64,000 bases of DNA from Sulfitobacter sp. SK011 (GTDB lineage: Bacteria > Pseudomonadota > Alphaproteobacteria > Rhodobacterales > Rhodobacteraceae), in the NCBI RefSeq assembly GCF_003352065.1, contig NZ_CP025803.1, positions 558,001 to 622,000 of the forward strand. Direction: 5' to 3'. Below the pieces are notes generated by a model. It was not told the origin of the DNA. It worked only from the letters and a program-made list of their open reading frames with translations, and searched no databases. A program made the translations under genes and the position numbers. Shown here piece by piece: positions 35,764 through 44,592 of this stretch (positions within the stretch are counted from its first letter, which is position 1; every line of letters starts with the position of its first letter).

Positions 35764-37670
35764 TCCGGGACATCCTTAGCCGCAGAAATCAGCGCGGCCA
35801 GATCGACAGCATCAAAGGGTTTGCGCAGCACCGGGGCCAATGTCTGGGCGGTGTGAAACAATGCATGATCCGCGGGCAGCGACGTCATCAACACCAACGG
35901 CATGTTGGTGCCGATGCGCGCCGCAAGGTCCAGACCGGTTGCCTCGCCAGTCAACTGGATATCGGATACGACACTGGCAATATCGGGCAGATCGGCAAGC
36001 AGCGCGGTCGCTTCATCCGCGCTTGACGCCTCAATCACGGAATGACCCAGCGACATCAGCATATCGCGGACGGTGGCGCGGATGTCATCCTCGTCTTCCA
36101 CGAGCAGCACCAGACCGGTCGTGGCGGCCATGGCAATGCGGTACGGCAATCGCAGGATCACCTTGGCACCACCTTCGGATGCGTTGGCCAGTCGCAGGTC
36201 GCCGCCTGCAGTTTTGGTCATGTCATAGACCATGGAAAGGCCAAGCCCGGATCCTTCGCTGCCTTTGGTGGTGAAAAATGGATCAAATCCGTGTTCGAGG
36301 GCCGAGGCCGAAAACCCGGGACCTGAATCCTGTATCCGCCATTCGATCCAGGTGTCATGCACCAGATGTTGCGAAAGCGTGATTGTCCCTGACGCACCGC
36401 ACGCATCGCGGGCATTGAGGATGAGATTGAGCAAGCTGTCCTGCACCTTGCCTTTGTCGATCAGGACAGGTGTGTCAGGTACGAGGTTTTGCACAGATAA
36501 AAGGACGTCGGGCGGCAGCGTTGGCGTGGCGAGCGTCACCAGATCGTCAAGAAGGATCCCAAGATCAGTTGCAGTGGGCCGCATTGCACGCGGCCCGGTG
36601 ACGTCTGCGATAGAGCTAAGCAGTGTACCGCCGCGGCGCGCTGCGGTTAACGTGCCCTCAATCAGCGGTGCCGCCTCGGACGGCAGATCAGGCAGGCGGC
36701 CAAGGCGGGACTGCATCCCCAGAATAATGGTCAGTAGATTTGAAAAATCGTGGGCAAGCCCCGAGATCATTTGGGCGGCCAATTCGCGTTTGCGGGTTTG
36801 TTGCAGGGCCACGCGATTTTGCGTTTCTTCGGTGACGTCCATCGACAAGATGTAAACGCCACCCCGGGTGTCAGGGGTAAAGGCGGCCCGGATGCGGCGC
36901 GCGCTGTCATTGTCAGTGAATTCCTTGACCGCCGCCGTCCCGCCATAGGCTTGCGCCAATGCTGGGGCGATGCGGCTGTGCGCGGATTGTCCCAAAGCCG
37001 TGCTGATATGCAGCCCAACGATATTGCTGGGCCGTCCGGGAATAACCGACGACAGGCGGCGGTTGGAATAGGTGTAATGGCCAGCGCTGTTCACATGCGC
37101 GATATGGGCGGGCATCATCTCGGTGGTGAGCCGGGTGCGCGCCTCTGATTCAGTCAGTTGGCGCTTGGTTTCTTCAAGCGTGGTGATCATCGCGGCCAGT
37201 TCGCGGTTGGTTGCGGACAATTGTTCGGCGTGGGTCAACACCTGCGTAGACAGCGCATCAGAGCGGGCGCGCAAAAGCAGTTCTTGCTGTTTGGTGGCCG
37301 TGATATCGGTATAAACCGTCACCCAGCCCCCCTGCGGCAGCGGCGACCCTTCGACGCTGATGGTGCGGCCATTTGCACGGGTGCGTTCCATGTAATGCGG
37401 TTCAAACGCGCGGGCAATTTCAACGCGTTCAGTGACAAAGGTGTCGATGTCATCAACCTGTCCATATTCGCCGCGACTGGCGAGGTGACGGATGGTATCC
37501 TGAAACGTGGCACCGGGGGTGACAAGGGGGGCTGGCAGGTCGAACATGGTCTGAAAGGGCGCATTGCACACGGCGAGCCGCAGGTCCTGATCATAGATGG
37601 TCAAGGCCTGCGCAATCAGGTTCAACCCTGCGCTGGTCATTGCCTTGGTCTGATTGTCGGTGATCTGCAT
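35760..37670 (-). CDS. Cytoplasmic hybrid sensor histidine kinase (PAS-PAS-HisKA-HATPase-REC)
   Basis: A 636-residue kinase without membrane helices. Residues ~10-125 are a PAS_7-type domain (LTIYDQDLRLAVCNAPFQTMFDLP ... VTVYTDITATKQQE). A coiled coil and a second PAS follow (about 185-295), then HisKA with His in MISGLAHDFSNLLTIILG. The ATPase domain has LILNARDACG, IQDSGPGFS and GSGLGLSMVYDM. The C-terminal receiver (about 515-630) has VEDEDDIR and Asp in VVSDIQLTGE. The layout suggests sensing of an internal signal such as a CoA-linked or aromatic metabolite. It is divergent from the acyl-CoA ligase gene. Confidence 0.93.
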   Translation of the reverse strand: MQITDNQTKAMTSAGLNLIAQALTIYDQDLRLAVCNAPFQTMFDLPAPLVTPGATFQDTIRHLASRGEYGQVDDIDTFVTERVEIARAFEPHYMERTRANGRTISVEGSPLPQGGWVTVYTDITATKQQELLLRARSDALSTQVLTHAEQLSATNRELAAMITTLEETKRQLTESEARTRLTTEMMPAHIAHVNSAGHYTYSNRRLSSVIPGRPSNIVGLHISTALGQSAHSRIAPALAQAYGGTAAVKEFTDNDSARRIRAAFTPDTRGGVYILSMDVTEETQNRVALQQTRKRELAAQMISGLAHDFSNLLTIILGMQSRLGRLPDLPSEAAPLIEGTLTAARRGGTLLSSIADVTGPRAMRPTATDLGILLDDLVTLATPTLPPDVLLSVQNLVPDTPVLIDKGKVQDSLLNLILNARDACGASGTITLSQHLVHDTWIEWRIQDSGPGFSASALEHGFDPFFTTKGSEGSGLGLSMVYDMTKTAGGDLRLANASEGGAKVILRLPYRIAMAATTGLVLLVEDEDDIRATVRDMLMSLGHSVIEASSADEATALLADLPDIASVVSDIQLTGEATGLDLAARIGTNMPLVLMTSLPADHALFHTAQTLAPVLRKPFDAVDLAALISAAKDVPE

Positions 37671-37722
37671 CTTCTATCGCTAGCACCCGGCGCGTTGTCA
37701 GAAAAGAGCGCAGTTCACACTG

Positions 37723-37735
37723 TTACAATTCGTAA
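37723..37735. promoter_or_regulatory. Small palindrome in the kinase/ligase divergent region
   Basis: TTAC-AATTC-GTAA (37723-37735) lies in the 183-base divergent region between the hybrid kinase and the acyl-CoA ligase. It could be half of a response-regulator site. No promoter elements near it are convincing. Confidence 0.25.
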
Positions 37736-37853
37736 GGATTGAGAAAACATCAGGAAAAAGTTGACCTTCACACCAAAGAGAACATCCTTGTGCAACAACA
37801 GAATCGCACGAGCGGTCGGATCTGCCGAAAAGGCAGACATGGGAGGACTACAA

Positions 37854-39824
37854 TTGGCCACGCCTGAAACGCGCGCTGATGGACCACAATCGGTTCCAGC
37901 GCTTTTGCACCGCAACGCAGAAAAATTCGCGGATGCGCCAGCGTACCGCGAAAAAGAATATGGCATTTGGCAAAGCTGGACATGGGCACGGACCCGTGAC
38001 GAGGTTGAAGCCCTGGCGCTTGGGCTGCTGGACCTCGGCGTGAATGAGGGTGATTTTGTTGCGATCATTGGGCGCAACCGTCCCTATCTCTATTGGGCGA
38101 TGATGGCTGCGGAAATGTGTGGCGCGGTGCCTGTGCCGCTATATCAGGATGCCAACGCAGAAGAGATGGCATATGTCATGAACCATTGCGGTGCCCGGTT
38201 TGCCATCGTCGGCGATCAGGAGCAGGTGGACAAAATTCTTGAGGTGCAAGAAGGGTTGCCCGATTTCGAGCATATGATCTATCTCGACCCGCGGGGCTTG
38301 CGGAAATATGACCACAGCCATCTGCACCAGTATTCCCATATTCAGGACGCAGGCAGGGCCAAGCGCGACGAGCTTACCGAGGAGTTGACCGCGCGGCAGG
38401 ACAAACTGGATTACGATAGCATCGGCGTCATGCTCTATACATCCGGCACAACGGGTAAGCCCAAGGGCGTCGTGCTGAGCAATCGCAATGTTATTGAGAC
38501 AGCGAAATCGAGCTCTGAGTTTGATGACCTGCGGCAAACCGACGATATTCTGGCCTATCTGCCAATGGCATGGGTGGGGGATTTCATCTTTTCTGTTGGG
38601 CAGGCGCTCTGGACTGGTTTCTGTACCAACTGTCCGGAAAGTGCCGATACCTTGCATGTGGACCTGCGTGAGATTGGTCCGACCTATTATTTCGCGCCGC
38701 CACGTGTTTTCGAAACGCAACTGACCAATGTGATGATCCGCATGGAGGATGCGAGCCGTTTCAAGAAATGGCTTTTTGACGTGTTCATGGCGCATGCCCG
38801 TAAGGTTGGCCCCGACATTCTTGATGGCAAATCGGTGTCCCAATGGGATCGGTTCAAATACAAACTGGGCGAAGTCTTTATCTATGGGCCGCTAAAAAAC
38901 ACATTGGGTTTCAGCAGGGTGCGTGTCGGCTATACGGCGGGCGAGGCAATCGGGCCTGAAATTTTCGATTTTTATCGATCCCTGGGGATCAACCTGAAAC
39001 AGCTTTACGGTCAGACCGAAGCGACGGTGTTTATCACAGCGCAGCCTGATGGCGAGGTGCGCTCGGATACGGTCGGCGTGACCTGCCCCGGTGTGGAGTT
39101 GAAAATCGCAGACAATGGCGAGGTCTTTTACCGGTCGCCCGGCGTCTTTGTTGAGTATTACAAGAACCCCGAAAGCACCGCAGACACCAAAGATGCCGAA
39201 GGCTGGGTCGCCACCGGGGATGCTGGTTTCATCGAAGAGGGCAGTGGCCATTTGCGGATCATTGACCGGGCCAAGGATGTAGGCCAGATGGCCGATGGAC
39301 GGCTCTTTGCGCCCAAATATGTTGAGAATAAGCTTAAATTCTTTCCCAATATTCTTGAGACTGTTGTGTTCGGCAATGGCCGTACAGAGTGCACGGCGTT
39401 TATCAACATCGACCTGACAGCCGTGGGCAATTGGGCAGAGCGCAATAACATCGGCTATGCGTCCTATCAGGAACTCGCGCGTCACCCCCAGGTGATGGAT
39501 ACTATCCAGTCCCATGTCGAAGACGTGAACCGCTCTGTCGCCGAGGATGAAATGTTGTCGGGCTGTCAGATTCACCGCTTTGTGGTCCTGCACAAGGAAT
39601 TGGATGCGGACGACGGCGAGTTGACCCGAACCCGCAAGGTGCGCCGCAAGATCATTGGCGAAAAATACGATGACATCATCGCCGCACTTTATGACGGGTC
39701 CAAATCCGTGAGCACGGAGACCGAAGTGACATATGAGGATGGCCGCAAGGGCAGCATCAAAGCAACGCTGGAAATTCGGGAAGCCAAGGTCGTACCGGTT
39801 GCCGCAAAGATGGCAGCAGAGTGA
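37854..39824 (+). CDS. AMP-dependent long-chain acyl-CoA synthetase-type ligase
   Basis: A 656-residue adenylate-forming enzyme that activates a carboxylic acid to its CoA thioester. The P-loop-like motif is MLYTSGTTGKPKGVVLSN, with YGQTEATVF and GWVATGDAGFIEEGSGHLRIIDRAKD further on. The TTG at 37854 is preferred as start: a strong GGGAGGA (37841-37847) lies six bases upstream, and translation from there gives a family-like N-terminus (ATPETRADGPQSVPALLHRN). The track from 37761 would put that ribosome site inside the gene. It is the first gene of an ABC transporter operon and overlaps the next gene by 4 bases (GTGA). Confidence 0.88.
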   Translation: MATPETRADGPQSVPALLHRNAEKFADAPAYREKEYGIWQSWTWARTRDEVEALALGLLDLGVNEGDFVAIIGRNRPYLYWAMMAAEMCGAVPVPLYQDANAEEMAYVMNHCGARFAIVGDQEQVDKILEVQEGLPDFEHMIYLDPRGLRKYDHSHLHQYSHIQDAGRAKRDELTEELTARQDKLDYDSIGVMLYTSGTTGKPKGVVLSNRNVIETAKSSSEFDDLRQTDDILAYLPMAWVGDFIFSVGQALWTGFCTNCPESADTLHVDLREIGPTYYFAPPRVFETQLTNVMIRMEDASRFKKWLFDVFMAHARKVGPDILDGKSVSQWDRFKYKLGEVFIYGPLKNTLGFSRVRVGYTAGEAIGPEIFDFYRSLGINLKQLYGQTEATVFITAQPDGEVRSDTVGVTCPGVELKIADNGEVFYRSPGVFVEYYKNPESTADTKDAEGWVATGDAGFIEEGSGHLRIIDRAKDVGQMADGRLFAPKYVENKLKFFPNILETVVFGNGRTECTAFINIDLTAVGNWAERNNIGYASYQELARHPQVMDTIQSHVEDVNRSVAEDEMLSGCQIHRFVVLHKELDADDGELTRTRKVRRKIIGEKYDDIIAALYDGSKSVSTETEVTYEDGRKGSIKATLEIREAKVVPVAAKMAAE

Positions 39825-40648
39825 GTGATATGAACATGGCAAATGAAAGCTTTACCACAGCAGATGGTCGCACCATCGGACCTGTTCTGATGGAGATGAA
39901 AAACATCACCCTGCGCTTTGGTGGGGTGGAGGCGATCAAGGATATTTCCTTTGATATTCGCGAAGGTGAAATTCGCGCAATTATCGGCCCAAACGGTGCC
40001 GGAAAGTCGTCAATGCTGAATGTTATCAGTGGCTTCTATGTCCCTCAGGAGGGCGAAGTCTGGTATCAGGGTAGCCGCCGACCGCCGATGAAACCGTTTG
40101 AGGTGGCCCAGCAGGGTATCGCGCGGACCTTTCAAAACATCGCGCTGTTCGAAGGGATGACGGTGCTGGACAACGTGATGACCGGGCGGTTGACCCACAT
40201 GAAAACCGGTATGCTGGCCCAGTCGATCTGGAAGGGGCAAGCCGAGCGTGAAGAAATAGAGAACCGTGAAGTTGCTGAAAAGATTATTGATTTCCTGGAA
40301 ATTCAGGCGATCCGCAAAACGCCGGTCGCCCGTCTGCCTTATGGTCTGAAAAAGCGGGTTGAACTGGCGCGGGCGTTGGCCGCGGAGCCGTCGTTGCTTT
40401 TGCTGGACGAGCCGATGGCGGGCATGAACGTCGAGGAAAAAGAGGATATGAGCCGCTTTATTCTGGATGTGAACGACGAATTTGGCACGACGATTGCACT
40501 GATCGAGCATGACATGGGCGTGGTGATGGACCTTAGCGACCGGGTGGTTGTGATGGATTACGGCAAGAAAATCGGCGATGGCACACCATCAGACGTGCGC
40601 AACAATCAGGAGGTCATTGATGCCTATCTGGGGGTGGCCCATGACTGA
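39821..40648 (+). CDS. ABC transporter ATP-binding protein, LivG type
   Basis: A 275-residue branched-chain-amino-acid-transporter-type ATPase. Walker A is IIGPNGAGKSSML, Walker B is LLLLDEPMAGMN, and the switch region is ALIEHDMGVVMDLSD. The signature reads LPYGLKKRVELARAL, lacking the canonical SGG, which is common in LivG relatives. The GTG start at 39821 overlaps the ligase stop (GTGA); ATG 39830 is an alternative. In this operon the substrate is likely a carboxylic acid that the flanking ligases then activate, rather than an amino acid. That is inference. Confidence 0.92.
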   Translation: MSDMNMANESFTTADGRTIGPVLMEMKNITLRFGGVEAIKDISFDIREGEIRAIIGPNGAGKSSMLNVISGFYVPQEGEVWYQGSRRPPMKPFEVAQQGIARTFQNIALFEGMTVLDNVMTGRLTHMKTGMLAQSIWKGQAEREEIENREVAEKIIDFLEIQAIRKTPVARLPYGLKKRVELARALAAEPSLLLLDEPMAGMNVEEKEDMSRFILDVNDEFGTTIALIEHDMGVVMDLSDRVVVMDYGKKIGDGTPSDVRNNQEVIDAYLGVAHD

Positions 40649-40696
40649 TTTTGTACGTCGGTATTTTGTCGGTATTGCGTCGGTGGAGAATGACCA

Positions 40697-41704
40697 ATGA
40701 ATGAACAGCTGGCCTATACCATTGAAGTGTTCGCAAACGGCCTGATGGCGGGGGTGCTTTACGCGCTGGTCGCCCTCGGGTTTGTCCTGATCTACAAAGC
40801 ATCCGGGATCTTTAATTATGCCCAAGGGGTGATGGCGCTGTTCGCGGCGATGACTCTGGTGGGCATTCAGAACGGACAGGTCCCGTTTGCGCATCTGATC
40901 AATGCGATCTTTGGCACGGAGGTGCATCACTTTGGCTGGCACGTGCATTCGTTCCTTGCCATTGCGCTGACGGTTGTTGTGATGATTGCGCTGGCCTGGA
41001 TGGTGCAGAAGTTCGTGTTCAGACATCTGGTGGGCCAGGAGCCGATCATCCTGTTCATGGCGACCATCGGTCTGGCCTATTTCCTCGAAGGGGTGGCGGA
41101 CCTGATGTGGGGGTCCGAGATCAAGTCGCTGAATGTATGTGCAGCCGAAGGCACCTGTTTGCCGCAGGGCATGAATGTCTGGCTTGAGGGTACGACATAC
41201 GAGGCGCTGGGCTATGGGTTCTTTATTGATAATCTTGATATCGTGGCCAGCATCGTTGCGGCAATCCTGGTGATCGGGCTGGTGATGTTTGCGCAATACA
41301 CCAAGCAGGGCCGCGCGATGCGGGCTGTGGCCGATGACCATCAGGCGGCACTTTCCGTTGGTGTGTCGCTGAATTTCATCTGGGTGCTTGTGTGGTCGCT
41401 GGCCGGGTTTGTCGCCTTGGTTGCGGGCATCATGTGGGGCGCGAAATCAGGCGTGCAGTTTTCGCTGTCGCTGATCGCTTTGAAAGCATTACCCGTGTTG
41501 ATGTTGGGCGGTTTCACCTCAATCCCCGGTGCGATTGTTGGTGGGCTGATCATTGGCGTGGGTGAAAAGCTGTTCGAATTCCTAATCGGTGCGCCCTACC
41601 TCGGTGGGGCCACGGAGAACTGGTTTGCTTACATGTTGGCGCTCTTGTTTTTGGTGTTCCGTCCGCAAGGCTTGTTCGGGGAGAAGATCATTGAGCGGGT
41701 TTAA
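40697..41704 (+). CDS. ABC transporter permease, LivH type
   Basis: A 335-residue permease with about eight to nine membrane helices. The family pattern is LYALVALGFVLIYKASGIFNYAQGVMALF near the N-terminus and the cytoplasmic loop AVADDHQAALSVGVSLNFIW, followed by GGFTSIPGAIVGGLIIGVGE. It has a longer periplasmic insert than typical LivH (about residues 155-180, with two Cys in NVCAAEGTCLPQG). Start ATG 40697 has GGTGGAG upstream. Its last 14 bases overlap the start of a small membrane protein gene. Confidence 0.92.
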   Translation: MNEQLAYTIEVFANGLMAGVLYALVALGFVLIYKASGIFNYAQGVMALFAAMTLVGIQNGQVPFAHLINAIFGTEVHHFGWHVHSFLAIALTVVVMIALAWMVQKFVFRHLVGQEPIILFMATIGLAYFLEGVADLMWGSEIKSLNVCAAEGTCLPQGMNVWLEGTTYEALGYGFFIDNLDIVASIVAAILVIGLVMFAQYTKQGRAMRAVADDHQAALSVGVSLNFIWVLVWSLAGFVALVAGIMWGAKSGVQFSLSLIALKALPVLMLGGFTSIPGAIVGGLIIGVGEKLFEFLIGAPYLGGATENWFAYMLALLFLVFRPQGLFGEKIIERV

Positions 41705-42050
41705 GCGCTTTTTTCTTCGATCTGCCCGCAAGCCCTTTTGGGAGCGCGGTGGGCAGACGTCGGAATGGCCTGGTCTGATGCAATTTCTGTCTGGCCTGCT
41801 GTGTTTGGGAATTGCCTATGTGTGGGCCAATGCCATCCTGACCCATGCCGCACCGCTGATTGGAAATCTGGCCGGCAAAAGTGATTGGTTTTGGGCATAC
41901 GCGGAAGTTGCAATCAAGACCGGTATATTCTGGATCGCAGGCCTTTTTCTGGTATTGATCGGAGGGGTACAATTGTTGTTTGTGCTGGCAGCAAAGTCAG
42001 GCGAGCGTATTGCAAAACGGGTTCTGCCCAACAAGAAAAAGGACGTCTGA
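41691..42050 (+). CDS. Small two-helix membrane protein inside the ABC operon
   Basis: A 119-residue protein that I do not recognise from any named family. TTG 41691 is the likely start: GGGGAG lies seven bases upstream and the gene overlaps the LivH-type stop by 14 bases. The product starts basic (SGFKRFFLRSARKPFWERGG) and has two clear hydrophobic segments (about residues 31-51 and 75-98), then a basic tail ending KKKKDV-like. The gene stops directly before the LivM-type start (TGAATG). Its place between the two permease genes and the coupling on both sides argue for a transporter accessory subunit. Confidence 0.75.
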   Translation: MSGFKRFFLRSARKPFWERGGQTSEWPGLMQFLSGLLCLGIAYVWANAILTHAAPLIGNLAGKSDWFWAYAEVAIKTGIFWIAGLFLVLIGGVQLLFVLAAKSGERIAKRVLPNKKKDV

Positions 42051-43163
42051 ATGTTCTATCGTGAAGCAGGCGATTTCAGCACGACCTACGCCGAGGATCA
42101 ACAGACATTCCCGATCAAGTTTGATCGGTATCGTTATTACGTCGTGCTGTTCATCGCCATCTTTGTTGTGCCGTTTGTGGTAAATGACTACTGGGTCAAC
42201 TCGCTGCTGATGCCGTTCCTGATCTATGCGATTGCGGCGATCGGGCTGAACATTCTGGTCGGATATTGCGGACAGGTCAGCCTTGGCACCGGCGGGTTCA
42301 TGGCGGTGGGCGCGTATTCCTGTTATAAATTCATGACCGGCGTGGACATCTGGTGGGGCGGTGAATTGCTGTTCCGGCTGCCGGAATTCAACATTATTTT
42401 GAGCGTGATTATGGGCGGGGTCATGACGGCCATCGTAGGTGTGCTTTTTGGTCTGCCAAGCTTGCGGATCAAAGGATTTTACCTCGCGGTGGCGACACTG
42501 GCCGCACAGTTCTTTCTGGTTTGGCTCTTTAACAGGGTGTCCTGGTTCTACAACTACTCCGCCTCCGGTCAGATCAACGCGCCGGAACGCGATATTCTGG
42601 GGGTGCTGATCACCGGACCAAGCACGGCGCCTTGGGCGACCTATCTGTTTTGTCTGTTCTTTACGATCATCTGTGCGGTCATTGCGCGCAACCTGACGCG
42701 CGGCGCATCGGGGCGTAAATGGATGGCGATCCGCGATATGGATATTGCGGCCGAGATTATTGGGGTGAACCCACTGCGCGCCAAGCTGACGGCCTTTGCG
42801 GTGTCATCATTCTTTATCGGCATATCCGGTGCGTTATTCTTTTCTGTCTATTTGGGGGCTGTGGAAGTGGGCGAGGCGTTTGGCATCACCAAGTCGTTCC
42901 TTGTGTTGTTCATGATCATCATCGGTGGCCTTGGCAGCATCTTTGGCAGCTTTGCCGGGGCGGCGTTTCTGGTGCTGTTGCCTGTGGTGCTAAAGGTGGT
43001 CGGCGTCGATTGGCTGGGCTGGCCCACGGACATTGTGGCGCATCTGCAATTGGTGATCGTGGGCGCATTGATCATCATCTTCTTGATCGCTGAACCACAC
43101 GGGATTGCGCAACTGTGGCGCGTTGCGAAAGAGAAACTGAGATTGTGGCCGTTCCCGCATTAG
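42051..43163 (+). CDS. ABC transporter permease, LivM type
   Basis: A 370-residue permease with about nine to ten helices. Family motifs are IAAIGLNILVGYCGQVSLGTGGFMAVGAYSCY, GLPSLRIKGFYLAVATLAAQF and the loop AIRDMDIAAEIIGVNPLRAKLTAFAVSSF. The N-terminal 35 residues before the first helix are longer than usual. It begins right after the small membrane protein stop. It forms the second half of the membrane pore with the LivH-type protein. Confidence 0.93.
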   Translation: MFYREAGDFSTTYAEDQQTFPIKFDRYRYYVVLFIAIFVVPFVVNDYWVNSLLMPFLIYAIAAIGLNILVGYCGQVSLGTGGFMAVGAYSCYKFMTGVDIWWGGELLFRLPEFNIILSVIMGGVMTAIVGVLFGLPSLRIKGFYLAVATLAAQFFLVWLFNRVSWFYNYSASGQINAPERDILGVLITGPSTAPWATYLFCLFFTIICAVIARNLTRGASGRKWMAIRDMDIAAEIIGVNPLRAKLTAFAVSSFFIGISGALFFSVYLGAVEVGEAFGITKSFLVLFMIIIGGLGSIFGSFAGAAFLVLLPVVLKVVGVDWLGWPTDIVAHLQLVIVGALIIIFLIAEPHGIAQLWRVAKEKLRLWPFPH

Positions 43164-43180
43164 GGGGGCCGCGTAACGAA

Positions 43181-43198
43181 GCCGGGTTGAAACCCGGC
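43181..43198. repeat. Intergenic hairpin (REP-like) before the binding-protein gene
   Basis: GCCGGGT (43181-43187) and ACCCGGC (43192-43198) flank a TGAA loop and are followed by CTACAAACC. The compact GC stem in a 76-base gap resembles a repetitive extragenic palindrome. I saw no second copy in this window. Confidence 0.5.
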
Positions 43199-43239
43199 CT
43201 ACAAACCAAATCGGATAAAATCCAAGGGAGGAAACACCG

Positions 43240-44523
43240 ATGAAATATAAACTAGGAACAATGGCCGTTGCGGCCATGATGGCGGCAAGCCCGGTCATGG
43301 CGGATCTTGTATTCCCGTCTCTGAGCTACCGCACCGGCCCATATGCGGCGGGCGGTATTCCGTTTGCGGATGGCTATGCAGATTACTTTACCCTGCTCAA
43401 TGAGCGTGACGGTGGTATCGGCGGCGTGCCTGCCAAAGTGATCGAATGTGAGACCGCCTATAACACCGAAAAAGGTGTGGAATGCTATGAAAGCACCAAG
43501 GGCGAAGGCGCGTTGATCTATCAACCGCTGTCCACCGGCATCACCTATCAGCTGATCCCCAAAGCCACAGTTGACGATATTCCTATCCACTCAATGGGGT
43601 ATGGCCGGACGTCTGCCGCGAATGGCAATGTGTTCAGTCACGTGTTCAACTATCCAGGCAACTACTGGAACGCAGCCTCGGGTGTCATCAATCATCTGCT
43701 TGACATCAATGGTGGCGACATCAATGGCAAGAAGGTCGCGTTGATCTATCACAACTCTGCTTATGGCAAGGAGCCGATCCGCACGTTGGAAGAGCTGGCC
43801 AAGAAGCATGGTTTCGAGCTGAGCTTGTTGCCCGTTGACCATCCCGGTCAGGAGCAGAAATCGCAATGGCTGCAAATCCGTCGTGAAAAGCCGGACAATG
43901 TGGTCATGTGGGGCTGGGGCGTGATGAACCAGGTCGCCATTCAGGAAGCCGCGAACATCCGCTATCCGATGGATCAATTCATTGGTGTTTGGTGGTCTGG
44001 CGCGCAACATGACGTTCTGCCTGCAGGTGATGCGGCGAATGGGTACAAGGCTGTGACATTCCACGCGGTTGGCGATGACTATCCGGTGTTTGACGACATT
44101 CGCAAATATGTCGTTGATGCGGGCAAGGCTGCTGGGGCCGGTGATCAGGTTGGCACGGTGCTGTATAACCGTGGTCTCTATGCTGCGATGCTTGCAGCAG
44201 AAGCAGCCAAAGACGCGCAAGCAGCCAATGGTGTCACAGACATCACCGGCGGCATGATGCGCGATGCGATGGAAAACCTGAGCATCACCGAAGAGCGGAT
44301 GGCCTCGTTGGGGATGCCGAACTTTGGGCCATCGTTCCAGGTGTCTTGTGAAAACCATGGTGGACCGGGTCTGGTTGCTGTGGGTCAGTGGGATGCGACA
44401 GCAAAGGAATGGAGCCTGATCTCTGAATTCAAGGAATCGGATATGGAGATCATTCAGCCGCTGATCGATGAGGATTCCGCTGCGTTTGCGGCGGAAAACA
44501 ACATCGAACCCAACTGTAAGTAA
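43240..44523 (+). CDS. ABC transporter substrate-binding protein (Leu/Ile/Val-binding-protein family)
   Basis: A 427-residue periplasmic binding protein with signal peptide MKYKLGTMAVAAMMAASPVMA. The fold is of the Peripla_BP_6 type (GPYAAGGIPFADGYADYFTLLNERDGG at the N-terminus; KVALIYHNSAYGKEPIRTLEELAKKHG in the second lobe). It lies between permease and second ATPase genes, the most expressed position, with a strong GGGAGG ribosome site and hairpins on both sides. Acid binding is inferred from the two ligase genes in the operon; the ligand cannot be read from sequence. Confidence 0.93.
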   Translation: MKYKLGTMAVAAMMAASPVMADLVFPSLSYRTGPYAAGGIPFADGYADYFTLLNERDGGIGGVPAKVIECETAYNTEKGVECYESTKGEGALIYQPLSTGITYQLIPKATVDDIPIHSMGYGRTSAANGNVFSHVFNYPGNYWNAASGVINHLLDINGGDINGKKVALIYHNSAYGKEPIRTLEELAKKHGFELSLLPVDHPGQEQKSQWLQIRREKPDNVVMWGWGVMNQVAIQEAANIRYPMDQFIGVWWSGAQHDVLPAGDAANGYKAVTFHAVGDDYPVFDDIRKYVVDAGKAAGAGDQVGTVLYNRGLYAAMLAAEAAKDAQAANGVTDITGGMMRDAMENLSITEERMASLGMPNFGPSFQVSCENHGGPGLVAVGQWDATAKEWSLISEFKESDMEIIQPLIDEDSAAFAAENNIEPNCK

Positions 44524-44536
44524 ATGAAACCTCTCT

Positions 44537-44558
44537 GGCGGCAGCATCTGTTGCCGCC
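44537..44558 (+). other. Intercistronic hairpin after the binding-protein gene
   Basis: GGCGGCA (44537-44543) and TGCCGCC (44552-44558) with an 8-base loop, 13 bases after the stop. There is no T-run. Such structures commonly stabilise the binding-protein part of an ABC transcript or partly attenuate downstream expression. Confidence 0.55.
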
Positions 44559-44592
44559 GGAGTTCTAAGGTATTTTCAAAAGGGTGAAGCCC

